The position numbers and the translations under genes are program-made. This document shows positions 42,944-54,095 of a stretch of 64,000 nt of DNA, one piece after another (the first letter of the stretch is position 1; each line of letters begins with the position of its first letter). Location of the stretch: positions 31,242,501 to 31,306,500 of the forward strand of contig NC_050098.1 in NCBI RefSeq assembly GCF_902167145.1. The letters are read 5' to 3'. The notes below the pieces were generated by a model. That model saw only the letters and a program-made list of their open reading frames with translations, made no database searches and was not told the DNA's origin. This DNA comes from Zea mays (Eukaryota > Streptophyta > Magnoliopsida > Poales > Poaceae).

Positions 42944-45556
42944 ATGTCAGGAGGATCCACCAAGAGGGAGATGGAAATGGCCACAAGCCACGGGAAGAAT
43001 CCATCAAAGGAGTCCGGCGCCAAAGGAAGGGAGGAGTCACCTCCCCGTGTCAAGTCGCATCAGAGTGGCGACAAGAAGAAGATGATGAAGAAAGTGGTCT
43101 ACTACGAGACCAACTCTTCGTCGCCCTCCACCTCCGGCTCCGATGCTCCGTCCATCACTTCTAAGAGCCATGAGCGCAAGAAGTTTAGTAAGATCCCCTT
43201 ATGCTATCCCCACATTTCCAAACACACTCCTTTACTTTCCATCCCATTAGGCAAACTACCGGTTTTTGACAGTGAAGATTATTGTATGTGGAGTGATAAA
43301 ATGAGGCATCATCTAACCTCAATCCACGCTAGTATTTGGGACATTGTTGAGTTTGGAGCGCATGTACCATCCGTGGGGGATGAAGCATATGATTCGGACG
43401 AGGTCGCCCAAATCCGGCACTTTGACTCCCAAGCCACCACTATACTCCTCGTCTCTCTATGTCGAGAGGAGTATAACAAGGTGCAAGGGCTAAAAAGTGC
43501 CAAGGAGATTTGGGACGTACTAAAGACCGCGCATGAAGGGGATGAGGTAACCAAGATCACCAAGCGGGAGACGGTCGAAGGGGAGCTCAGTTGATTCATC
43601 CTCAACCAAGGAGAGGAGCCACAAGCAATGTACAACCGGCTCAAGACCTTGGTCAACCAAGTGCGCAACCTCGGGAGCACCAAATGGGATGACCATGAAA
43701 TGGTCAAGGTTATTCTAAGATCACTTGTTTTTCGTAATCCTACACAAGTTCAATTAATTCGTGGTGATCCTAGATATAAACTAAAGTCTCCTGAGGAAGT
43801 GATAGGAAAGTTTGTGAGCTTTGAGTTGATGATCAAAGGCTCCAAACAAATCATCGAGCAAGGCGGCACCTCCACACCCGAGGTGCAACCCGTCGCATTC
43901 AAAGCAACGGAAGAAAAGAAAGGCGAGTCTACATCAAGTAGGCTCCCCATTGATGCCTCCAAGCTCAACAATAAGGAAATGGCGCTCATCATCAAGAGCT
44001 TCCGCCAAATCCTCAAGCAAAAGAGGGGGAAGGATTACAAACCCCGCTCCAAGAAAGTATGCTACAAATGTGGTAAGCCCGGTCACTTTATTGCAAAATG
44101 TCCTATTTCTAGTGACACTGATAGGGGCAACGACAAGAGAGGGAAGAAGAAGGAGAACAAGAAGTACTACAAGAAGAAGGGCGGCAATGCCCACGTGTGT
44201 CGGGAATGGGATTCCGAAGCACCACCGACTCCTCCTCCGACGAGGACGCCGCCAACATCGCCGTCACCAAAGGCCTCCTCTTCCCCAACGTCGGCCATAA
44301 GTGTCTCATGGAAAAGGACGGCAAAAAGAAGAAGGTAAAATCTAGAGCCTCCACTAAATATACGACATTTAGTGATGATGATAGCTCTAGTGATGATGAA
44401 GATGATTTACTTGCTCTTTTTGCCAACTTAAACATGCAACAAAAAGAAAAATTGAATGAATTGATAGGTGCCATTCATGAGAAGGATGAACTCTTGGATA
44501 GCCAAGAGGAATTCCTTATTAAAGAAAACAAAAAGCATGTTAAAGTGAAAAATGCTTATGCTCAGGAAATAGAGAAATGTGAAAAATTAACTAGTGAGCT
44601 TAGCATTTGCCATGACACTATCTCCAACCTTAGAATTGAAAATGCTAATTTGATCACTAAGGTTAAAAATAGAAATGTTTGTGATGATTCAATTGCCAAT
44701 CTTAAAAGTGATAATGCTAGTTTAATTGCTAAGATTGACAAATTGAATGAGTCACTTTCTAGCCTTAAAATTGAAAATGCTAGTTTAATTTCAAAGGCTA
44801 AAGAATTAAATGTTTGCAATGCTTCTATTTCCAATCTTAAAAATGAAAATGCTATTTTACATGCTAAGATTGTTGAATTAAATGTTTGCAAACCCTCTAC
44901 ATCTAGTGTTAATCATGTCTCTATTTGTACTAGATGTAGAGATATTAATGTTGATGCTATTCATGATCATCTAGCTTTAATTAAAGAACAAAATGATCAC
45001 ATAGCACAACTAACTAGTAAAATTAATGAGCATGAGATAGAAAATGAAAATTTTAAATTTGATAGAAGCATGCTCTATAATGGGAGACGCCCTGGCATCA
45101 AGGATGGCATTGGCTTCCAACTGGAGACAATGTCAAGCTTAATGCCCCTAAAAGATTGTCCAATTTTGTTAAGGGCAAGGCTCCCATGGCACAGGATAAC
45201 GAGGGTTACATTTTATATCCTGTAGGTTATCCTGAGCATAAAATTAGGAGAATTCATTCTAGGAAATCTCATTCTGGATCTCATCATGCTTTTATGTATA
45301 AGAATGAGACATCTAGTTCTAGGCATTCTACCCATGTTAAAATGCCTAAAAAGAAATATCCTGTTGCATCAAATGATCATAACATTTCATTTAAGACTTT
45401 TGATGCTTCTTATGTGCTTACTAACAAATCAGGCAAAGTAGTTGCCAAATATGTCGGGGGGCAAACACAAGGGATCAAAGACTTGTGTTTGGGTAGGTGC
45501 TTGTTTCTAATGTGAAAGGACCCAAGACCGTTTGGGTACCTAAGAACAAGGCCTAA
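42944..45556 (+). pseudogene. Element F: gag with stop and frameshifts
   Basis: The start is ATG 42944 (MSGGSTKREMEMATSH). The gag core (YCMWSDKMRHHLTSIHASIW, ATTILLVSLCREEYNKVQ) is open to a TGA at 43592-43594 and resumes (QAMYNRLKTLVNQVRNLG). The CCHC knuckle CYKCGKPGHFIAKC is intact at 44060-44101. Frame changes occur near 44215 and 45115 and near 45460. Between them is a long heptad-like region (SNLKNENAILHAKIVELN). Gag ends with TAA at 45554-45556. The intact knuckle shows what element D has lost. Confidence 0.9.
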
Positions 45557-45569
45557 ACTTGTTTTGTAA

Positions 45570-47300
45570 GTTTATGCATATGGGGGCTCAAGCTGGATAA
45601 TTGATAGCGGGTGCACAAACCACATGACAGGGGAGAAAAGGATGTTCTCCTCCTACGAGAAAAACGAAGATCCCCAAAGAGCTATCACATTCAGGGATGG
45701 AAATCAAGGTTTGGTCAAAGGACTTGGTAAAATCGCTATATCACCTGACCATTCCATTTCCAATGTTTTTCTTGTAAATTCTTTAAATTATAACTTGCTT
45801 TCAGCTTCTCAACTATGCAAACTGGGTAACAACTGTCTTTTTACGGATGTAGGTGTTACTGTCTTTAGAAGAAGTGATGATTCAGTAGCATTTAAGGGAG
45901 TATTAGAGGGTCAGCTATACTTAGTTGATTTTAATAGAGGTGAACTGGATACTTTCTTAATTGCTAAGACTAATATGGGTTGGCTCTGGCATCGCCGACT
46001 AGCCCATGTTGGGATGAAGAATCTTCACAAGCTTCTAAAGGGAGAACACATTTTGAGACTAACAAATGTTCATTTTCAGAAAGACAGGATTTGTAGCACA
46101 TGTCAAGCAGGAAAGCAAGTTGGTGCCCACCATCCACATAAGAACATCATGACGACCGACATGCCGCTTGAGCTACTCCACATGGATTTATTCGACCCGT
46201 TCGCTTACATAAGCATCGGTGGGAGTAAGTATTGTCTTGTAATTGTGGATGATTATTCTCGCTTCACTTGGGTGTTCTTTTTGCAAGAAAAATCACAAAC
46301 CCAAGAGACCTTAAAGGGATTCTTGAGACGGGCTCAAAAATGAGTTCGGATTAAGGATCAAGAAAATAATAAGCGACAACGGGACGGAGTTCAAGAACTC
46401 TCAAATTGAAGGATTTCTTGAGGAGGAGGGCATCAAGCATGAGTTCTCTTCTACCTACACACCTCGGCAAAATGGTGTAGTGGAGAGGAAGAATAGAACT
46501 CTATTGGACATGGCGAGGACCATGCTTGATGAGTACAAGACTCTAGACTGGTTTTGGGCTGTGGCGATTAACACCGCCTGCTACTCCATCAACCGGTTAT
46601 ACCTTCACCGAATCCTCAAGAAGACATCATATGAACTCCTCACCGGTAAAAAGCCCAATGTTTCATATTTTAGAGTCTTTGGTAGCAAATGCTTTATTCT
46701 TGTTAAAAGAGGTAGAAAATCTAAATTTGCTCCTAAAACTGTAGAAGGCTTTTTACTTGGTTATGACTCAAACTCAAGGGCATATAGAGTCTTCAACAAA
46801 TCCACTGGACTAGTTGAAGTTTCTTGTGACATTGTGTTTGATGAGACAAATGGCTCTCAAGTAGAGCAAGTTGATCTTGATGAGCTAGATGAGGAGGAGG
46901 CTCCATGCGTTGCACTAAAGAACATGTCCATAAGGGATGTGTGTCCTAAGGAATCCGAAGAGCCTCCACAAGCACAAGATCAACCGTTATCTTCCATGCA
47001 ACCATCTCCACCAACCCAAGATGAGGATCGGGCTCAAGACAATGAAGAAAAAGATAAAGAAGATGAGCCACCTCAAGAGGAGGACAATGATCAAGGGGGA
47101 GATGACCATGATCAAGACAAGGAAGATGATGAAGAAGAACAGGGTCAAAGATCGCCACACCCAAGAGTCCACCAAGCGATACAACGAGATCACCTCGTGA
47201 ACTCCATCCTCGGCGATATTCATAAGGGGGTAATCACTATTGCAAATGATTTGTTTGTATGCCAAATTTATGTTGATGATATCATATTTGGGTCTACTAA
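45570..47300 (+). pseudogene. Element F: pol remnant (protease, integrase, deleted RT)
   Basis: Pol begins in the +1 frame 13 bases after the gag stop. The protease site is [12 protein letters not shown] (about 45600-45635). Integrase has [16 protein letters not shown] and CSTCQAGKQ. An extra A near 46340 shifts the frame, and the core resumes ([25 protein letters not shown]). After the acidic linker and LGDIHKGVIT the sequence jumps directly to [19 protein letters not shown]. By comparison with D about 0.6 kb is missing, including the first half of RT. H then interrupts at 47301. Confidence 0.9.
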
Positions 47301-47568
47301 TGTCGGCGTTTCGACCCCGTGGGGTCCCTGGACCGACGAGTAAATTGTCGCTGCGTGTCCCAGCCCAAATGGGTCGGCGCGAGACGGAACACAAGGGGGG
47401 AAACAGTAAGGGGAAACTGCGGCCTCGTGTTGTCCTGCGCCCAGGGCGGATGCGCTTGCAGTAGGGGGTTACAAGCGTTCGCGAGGGAGAGAAAGAGAGA
47501 GCGAGAGCCTTATGCGTCAGCCCGTTCTCCCGCGTGGCCACCTTCTCGTACGAGGGCCCTGGACCTTC

Positions 47569-47576
47569 CTTTTATA
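47569..47576 (-). promoter_or_regulatory. TATA box, LTR of element H
   Basis: TATAAAAG on the minus strand, equivalent to 23363-23370 in B. Confidence 0.6.
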
Positions 47577-48000
47577 GATGTAAGGAGAGGGTCCAGGTGT
47601 ACAACAGGGAGCGTAGCAATGTGCTAACGTGTCTAGCAGGGAGGAGCCAGAGTCCTATGTACATGCCGACGTGGTTGTTGGAGAGGTGTTGCTGCCCTGT
47701 TCATGTGATGTCGTGGCCGTCGGAGGAGCGCTTGAGCCCTATGGAAGCACAACTGTCGGGTGCTGTCGGATCCTTGCTGACGTCTCCTTGCTTCCATAAG
47801 GGGCTGAGAACTGTCGTCGTTACGGAGCACGCGGGGTGCCATCATTACTTGTTTACAGGGGTGAGCCAGATGGGACGCCGGTCTTGTTCCCCGTAGCCTG
47901 AGCTAGCTAGGGGTAGGGTAATGATGGCCCCCTGTAGCGTGGTCGGTCCGAGCCCAAGGTTGGGCGAGGCGGTGATTCCTTCGAGGTCGAGGCTGAGTCC

Positions 48001-48240
48001 GAGCCCTGGGGTCGGGCGAGGCGGAGACCGTCGTCCGAGGTCGAGGCTGAGTCCGAGCTCTGGGGTCGGGCGAGGCGGAGACCGTCGTCCGATGTCGAGG
48101 TTGAGTCCGAGCCCTGGGGTCGGGCGAGGCGGAGATCGTCTTCCGAGGTCGAGGTGGAGTCCGAGCCCTAGGGTCGGGCGAGGCAGAGACCATCTTCCAG
48201 TGTCGAGGTTGAGTCCGAGTCCTGAGGTCGGGCGAGGTGG
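48001..48240. repeat. 54-bp minisatellite in LTR of element H
   Basis: GAGCCCTGGGGTCGGGCGAGG-type units start at 48001, 48055, 48109, 48163 and 48217, a 54-bp period. The half-unit spacer (GTCGTCCGAGGTCGAGG) differs from that of B. A partial unit precedes at about 47949, and another unit with longer spacing follows at about 48275. Confidence 0.88.
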
Positions 48241-49516
48241 AGCTTCCTATGGCGCCTGAGGTCGAGGTTGGGTCCGAGCCCTGGGGTCGGGCAAGGCGGA
48301 GCTTCCTATGGCGCCTGAGGCCGGACTTGGCGGCTGTCAGCCTCACCCTAACGGGTGGCACAACAGTCGGAGCAGCGCAGGCGGCGCTGTTTTCCTGTCA
48401 GGTCAGCCAGTGGAGGGGCCAAGTGACTGCGGTCACTTCGGCTCTGTCGACTGAAGAGCGCGCGTCAGGATAAGATGTCAGGCGATCCTTGCATTGAATG
48501 CTCCTGTGATCCGGTCGGCTGGCGAGGCGATCTGGCCAAGGTTGCTTCTCCGCGAAGCCTGCCCGAGCTGGGCCTCGGGCGAGTCGAAGGTGTGCCCGTT
48601 GCTTGAGGGGACCCTCGAGCGAGACGTGAATCCTTCTGGGTCGGCTGTCTTTGCCCGAGGCTGGGCTCGGGCGAGGCGAGATCGTGTCCCTTGAGTGGAC
48701 GGAGCCTTGACCTGAATTGCGCCCATCAGGCCTTTGCAGCTTTGTGCTGATGGGGTTTACCAGCTGAGATTAGGAGTCTTGGGGATACCCCTAATTATGG
48801 TCCCCGACAGTAGCCCCCGAACCTCGAAGGGAGTGTTGGTACTCGCTTGGAGGCTTTTGTCGCACTTTTTTGCAAGGGGACCGACCTTTCTCGGTTGTAT
48901 TTCGTTCCGGTGGGTGTAGCCCCTGAGGCCTTGGAGGAGTGGTTTGACTCCTTCGAGGACTTAGCGCTTTTCGTGATGCCTCGGCCGGTATGGTTGTTCC
49001 CTCATGTGAACTGGTCGTTGTCCGGGTGCATAGTCAGGTTCCGAGTTCTCGGGCTGGTATGTTGACGCTGTCAACGATTTGGCCGAAGCCGGGTTTGCGA
49101 GAGCAGCCCCCGAGCCTTCGCACAGAGCGAGTGGACGGTCAAGGACTGACTCGGCTTTTATCATACGCCCCTTCGTCGCCTTTCCGCAAGGAGGAGGGGG
49201 GAAAGTGCCATGTTGCCCTCGGAGGGCGCCGAACATGGTGTCTCCAGTGAGTTGCTAACGGGTGATCCGAGTGGACGCCCGTGTCCCGTTCGATAAGGGT
49301 CGGCTAGTGGCCCAGAGGCGTGCTCCAAAAGTACCTGCAGGTGATTTGCCGAACCCGATCCCATTTGATTGGGTCCGAGGGCTCGATGCCTCCCTCTGAT
49401 GGGATTCCGTTACAGAATCGCTCCTGCTGGTCTCGGAAATGTCCTAGGGTACCTCGGGAGCGTAGCCCGAGCCTTGGCCATGTATCGGACGTACCCAGAG
49501 TCATCCCTCACTCTGC

Positions 49517-49740
49517 GTGCTCTGAGGCGGCTGTCGAACCCTTCGGGGGCCAGCCTACGAACCCCTGATCAGTAGTGGGCGCGGAGCCCGAGTGCTCTGA
49601 GGCGGCTGTCGAACCCTTCCGAGGGGCCAGCCTTCGAACCTCTGACTAGTAGTGGACGCGGAGCCCGAGTGCTCTGAGGCGGCTGTCAAAACCTTCCGAG
49701 GGGCCAGCCTTCGAACCTCTGATCAGTAGTGGGGCTCGGG
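49517..49740. repeat. Tandem repeat, three ~76-bp units
   Basis: GTGCTCTGAGGCGGCTGTC starts at 49517, 49592 and 49669 (periods 75 and 77). Each unit continues through GGCCAGCCTTCGAACC and AGTAGTGG.CGCGGAGCCC. Confidence 0.9.
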
Positions 49741-50676
49741 GCCTGCTTCCTTCGCGGAGAAGGATCCCTTTCGGAGTATCCCCTTTCCCGGTCCCTGTAG
49801 CAAGAGAGAGAAAGGGGAAGAGGAAAAGGATACGAAATTGAACGACATGGCACACCTTTTTTGACGCGATCATCATGGCGGAGGTGAAGCGTCGCCCGCT
49901 TTGCCTGCCAAAGGTGTCGCCTGCCCTGCCGCAGAGTTAATGCGACGGGACGAGTGGTTCGCGGGGCAGCCGTTGTGCGTGCGCGAGCCATTCGAGGAAC
50001 GGAACACGGGCGCGTCGTCTTTACGCCGTGGGAGAGGGTTCTCTCGCTGTCCCAGGAGGGGACGTGAGCCTGCAGACGACTTGACCGCTGCTTCCGCCCG
50101 CCAGCCGCCGCCATTACTGTCGGCCCACATTTGGCCATATCGACCGTCACGCCTTCTCCCGCGGCTGACTGACCCGTGACCGATGTGCTCGGTTGGCACT
50201 GTTGGTCCATGCGCAGGGTTGCCTCGAGTCACGGCACCGGTTCCGCAGTCGAGAAGGCACGGTACTAGCACAAGTGGCGGTGCAGTTTCTCGCATGTAGT
50301 AACCGGCGCGCCGGTTACATGACGTGTGGGCCTGGGCCTCCATGTTGGACGCGTCGAAGTCGAAAGGGTGCACCCCCTTGGCGCGGTTGCATGCCGCCTG
50401 CATGGCGGTCCGCCCTTTCACCCGCTGGTCTGGGCGAAAGTGGAGGAGTGCTTGTAACCGCTGGGCAGTTACGTGCTTCGCGCGCGGCGGTTTGGCTCCT
50501 TCTGTCTTGGGCTAGCTTGCATGACACGTGGGACCCAGCCCCCGTGCCGTAGGGGGAGGACCTTGGAGCGTGTTGGTGAAGACTCAGTCCGCGACGGTTG
50601 AGGACGCAAGTGGGGAAAGTCGCCTTTAAAAAGGGGGCGACCCCTTGGATGGCAGCCATGCCTTCGCACTCCCCTG

Positions 50677-51236
50677 ATGCATCGCGTCCTTCCACCTTCC
50701 GAGCCCCCGGATGGTGAGCGCCCGCGTTGCTTTCGTCTTGCTGTCGTTGGAGGAACGCAACTTCACGGAAGTTGGTACCTTTTAGCCATCGCTCGGCTTC
50801 AAGGATTTTCATCAGGCAGCCCGGCTGCATCCCCTTGCCGATGGTCACCCAAGACGGTAACCACCAGTTTGATGGTGGGGAGAAGCAAGCCGGGCTGCGG
50901 CCTCTGCCCCGCCCTCAGCTTCAAGGATCTTCATCATCCTTGCTAGGGCGGAGGCCGGGCTGAGCCGGGGCCTGCCTTCGCGTGGGCCGGCGTCCCGCTT
51001 CTTCCTCCAGCTTCTGGGGGTGGAAACCATCCTCCAGCTCTGCGGAGGAGGCGCCCTCCAGCCATGCCGGGGAAGGCGAACTGTTGCTGCCCAGCCAGGG
51101 TGCAACATTCCGTCCTTTGTCCGGGCGACGGTGGCCAGCCGCACCGGGGGGTCTCCCAACACGTCGTACGCCGCGAGGGCGACACACGTGTTCTGGGACG
51201 GTCCCATTCTCGTTTTCGTGGCGAGGACGGGAGTGA
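50677..51236 (+). other. Possible degraded antisense ORF in element H
   Basis: On the plus strand, opposite to the element, one frame is open from 50727 to 50963 and again from 50982 to 51236, separated by a single TGA. It is Ser/Gly/Pro-rich (KPSSSSAEEAPSSHAGEGEL). TTTAAAAAG at 50625-50633 lies 50 bp before an ATG at 50677 and could be an antisense TATA box. Antisense ORFs between pol and the 3' LTR have been reported in Tat-lineage elements, which is why I list it, but chance in GC-rich DNA is a real alternative. Confidence 0.25.
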
Positions 51237-51725
51237 GGACCTGCCGTTGCGCTTTGGGGCGGCCGCCGCCCGCTGGTGCGGTGTTGGTGGGCAGGTGGAC
51301 GCCACCGTTGGTGCTGAGGTGGTGGCAGCTGGAGAAAGCTTCTCTGCCGACGAGACCGTCAGCGCCACCCGCGGACCGACCTCCGGCTCTTTGGCTTTAA
51401 TATCTGGTTCTCGTCCCTTGAGTGGGGACGCAAATGAGAGCCTTCCGGCGGCAGCGTCCGTCCTGGGACCATCGCTGCTGCTGCAGAGGTCGCTGGCGAG
51501 TCGCTCGGAGTTTGTCGTCCCACAGGCTCTCCGATGTGGAGGTTGTTCATACCCGCGGGAGTGGAACTGGAGTTCCGTTTGTAATGGCACCTTGAGTGCC
51601 GGTGTCTGTTCATTGTGGTTGTCGGGGCCTGAACATTTATGTATTTGGGCGTAAAGCCGTGTTTTTTCCTCATTTCGAGCACTAGGACTCGCCTGTCGGC
51701 TAGCTGAACCGCTTAACCAAGTGTG

Positions 51726-52730
51726 AGTTGCCCTGTGCGGAAGGTGACGAGTGAGGTATCCGTATCTCGGAGGCGTAGGAGTCCCTCAGCTCGGTCGACC
51801 TTGCCACCCGAGGCTTCTCTTGCTTAGTTAAAGAAACCCTTGGCCGCTCTGCGATGAGCCGGAGCCGGAGGCAGCGGTGTCAGCATGGACAGAGGCGGAG
51901 TTGGCTTGAAAGGAAGACTTTGTCAGCCCAGGAACATGTGACTTCCCAGGCCGAGGAGGCGTAGCAGCGGCGGCCGGAGCCTAGCCGGGTCGTCCACTGG
52001 CGGGACCAACACCGGAGTCGGGCTGCCAAGGCCATGAGCCTGGCCGATGTCCCCGGGGGACGGCTGGCTGAGGCTACGGAGCGGCCAGTTCGACCGTCTG
52101 CTTGGGCCCGGGTCCTGGAGGAGGCTCTGGCGGCGATGACCCAGGCGCTGTGCTGACATTTTCCTTCGAGGTGGAGATCCTATGACCGTGTCGTCGTCCG
52201 AGGCTGGGCCGGATTCCGCCGAAGGTGGAGTCGATGCCGAGGGTGCTGCTGCTCCCCCTACTGATGTCTGATCCTGCGGGAACAGTTTGCCTGTAGTGTG
52301 TGTATGTTTTTTGCGGCCACCGAGGCCCAAACATACCGTCGTCGTGTTGTAAAGCTGCGTTTCTTTTCCCCTTGTTTCGATTATCAGGACTTGTTCATCG
52401 GTAACAGAATTGTTTATCCGAGCGAGAGTTACTTATTGCGGAAGGTGATGAGTGAGGTATCCGTATCCCGGAGGCGTAAGAGTTCCTCGGCTCGGTCGGC
52501 CTTGCCACTTACGTGTTCTCTTACTCGTCTGTAGGATTCTGTTATCGATATAGTCGAGAACGCACGAAAAATCGTTTCGGTAGAAACGTTTTCGAGCGTT
52601 AAGACTTGTTCGGTCAGCGGAACCGCTTATCCGAGCGTGAGTTACTTATCGCAGAAGGTGATGAGTGAGGTATCCGTATCCCGGAGGCGTAGGAGTCCCT
52701 CGGCTCGGTCGACCTTGCCGCTTATGTGTA
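51726..52730. repeat. Three dispersed copies of a ~95-bp unit in element H
   Basis: The string GAAGGTGA.GAGTGAGGTATCCGTATC followed by GGAGGCGTA.GAGT.CCTC starts at 51740, 52441 and 52654. The last two copies are 213 bp apart and share further flanking sequence (GAGTTACTTAT; GCTCGGTCG.CCTTGCC). Confidence 0.85.
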
Positions 52731-52949
52731 CTCCGTCGTTTTCAGGATCCCACTATTGAAGTAGTCGAAAAGCACGAAAGATGTTCTGGCAGAAAGACTT
52801 TTTCCGAGGAAAATTTTGACGCAGAGGGGGTTCCCCCCTTCTAGCCCCCGAGGGAGGGTCGGGCTTTGCCGAGGCAAGGCTGACCCTTCCTTGATGGTTA
52901 GACTTCATTTGCGTATGTAAACGAGGTGTATGAACGACTTGAAAACATC

Positions 52950-54095
52950 TTAAGGGTAGAAGCGACGTAGCTGTCAGATGTTCCAAGCGTTGCTGTAGAC
53001 CTCGCCTTGAGGGTTGGCCAACTTGTATGTTCCGGGCTTCAAAATCTTGGCGATGATGAATGGCCCTTCCCAGGGAGGTGTGAGCTTGTGGCGCCCTCGG
53101 GCGTCTTGTCGTAGCCGAAGCACCAAGTCGCCTACCTGGAGGTCTCAGGACCGAACCCTTCGGGCGTGGTAGCGTCGCAGGGACTGCTGATACCTTGCCG
53201 AGTGTAGTAAGGCCATGTCCTGAGCCTCTTCCAGCTGGTCCAGTGAGTCTTCTCGGTTGGTCTGGTTGCTTCGGTCGTCGTACGCCCTCGTCCTCGGGGA
53301 TCCGTATTCTAAGTCTGTGGGCAAGATAGCCTCAGCCCCATAGACTAGAAAGAATGGCGTGAAGCCCGTGGCTCGGCTTGGCGTCGTTCTCATACTCCAG
53401 ACCAACGAGGGGAGTTCCTTCATCCATCGCCTGCCGAATTTGTTGAGGTCATTGTAGATTCGTGGCTTGAGTCCTTGCAGAACCATGCTGTTGGCACGCT
53501 CTACCTGCCCATTCGTCATGGGGTGAGCTACGGCGGCCCAGTCCACCCGGATGTGGTGGTCCTCGCAGAAGTCCAGGAACTTTCTGCCAGTGAACTAGGT
53601 GCCGTTGTCGGTGATGATGGAGTTCGGGACCCCAAAGCGATGGATGATGTTGGTGAAGAACGCCACCGCCTGTTCGGACCTGATGCTGTTTAGGGGTCGG
53701 ACCTCAATCCACTTGGAGAATTTGTCGATAGCAACCAGCAGGTGCGTGTAGCCCTCGGGTGCCTTCTGCAAGGGACCGACGAGGTCCAGACCCCACACAG
53801 CAAACAACCAGGTGATGGGTATTGTTTGCAGGGCCTGAGCGGGCAGGTGCGTCTGCCTTGCGTAGAATTGACACCCTTGGCAGGTGCGTACAATCCTAGT
53901 GGCATCGGCCACCGTGGTTGGCCAGTAGAAACCCTGTCGGAAGGCGTTTCCAATGAGGGCCCGAGGTGCTGCGTGGTGACCGCAAGCCCCCGAGTGTATT
54001 TTTTGTAATAACTCCTGACCTTCGGCGATGGATATGCATCGCTGGAGGATGCCTGAGGGGCTGCGATGATAGAGCTCCTTTCCGTCACCGAGCAA
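52950..54095 (-). pseudogene. Element H: integrase, frameshifted
   Basis: Minus-strand reading starts at about 54095 with LGDGKELYHRSPSGILQRC, then HHCC (GACGHHAAPRALIGNAF, CQGCQFYARQ). The core follows (AVWGLDLVGPLQKAPEGYT, IITDNGT; after a stop at about 53597 and a frame change, WAAVAHPMTNGQVERANSM). The C-terminus ends in the segment near 53145-52950 (AWNI, LRRFYP) with TAA at 52952-52950. There is no chromodomain, as expected for the Tat lineage. At least two frame changes and stops make it inactive. Confidence 0.88.

Larger units (their letters stand above)
41710..47300 (+). mobile_element. Element F: Opie/Ji-like (SIRE lineage) copia retrotransposon, interrupted by H
   Basis: Order: 5' LTR 41710-42895, initiator-Met primer site 42898-42909, gag from ATG 42944, pol from about 45570, then an abrupt change at 47300/47301 to the LTR of H. 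CAGTG (41705-41709) is F's expected duplication. The LTR and proteins are closest to element D. The remainder of RT, RNase H and the 3' LTR should lie right of the window. It has many lesions and an internal RT deletion. Confidence 0.9.
47301..48809 (-). repeat. 3' LTR of element H (Huck-like, 1,509 bp)
   Basis: Plus-strand ends are TGTCGGCG and CCCCGACA. It is collinear with the LTR of B except in the minisatellite. To its right (minus strand upstream) GAGGTTCGGGGGCTAC is the likely polypurine tract (48810-48825). Confidence 0.93.
48810..52949 (-). other. Element H: 4.1 kb non-coding region between pol and 3' LTR
   Basis: No minus-strand frame here resembles a retroelement protein. The region is GC-rich and holds short tandem repeats (49517-49740), three dispersed copies of a ~95-bp unit (51726-52730), and a possible plus-strand (antisense) ORF near 50677-51236. 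Long 3' regions of this kind, sometimes with an extra ORF, are known in the Tat lineage. The many other ORFs on both strands look like consequences of high GC content. Confidence 0.7.

Noticed and set aside
51064..51654. 196-codon plus-strand ORF in the 3' region of H as a real gene
   Set aside because: It has no recognisable motif, overlaps other equally long frames and lies in GC-rich non-coding Huck sequence.
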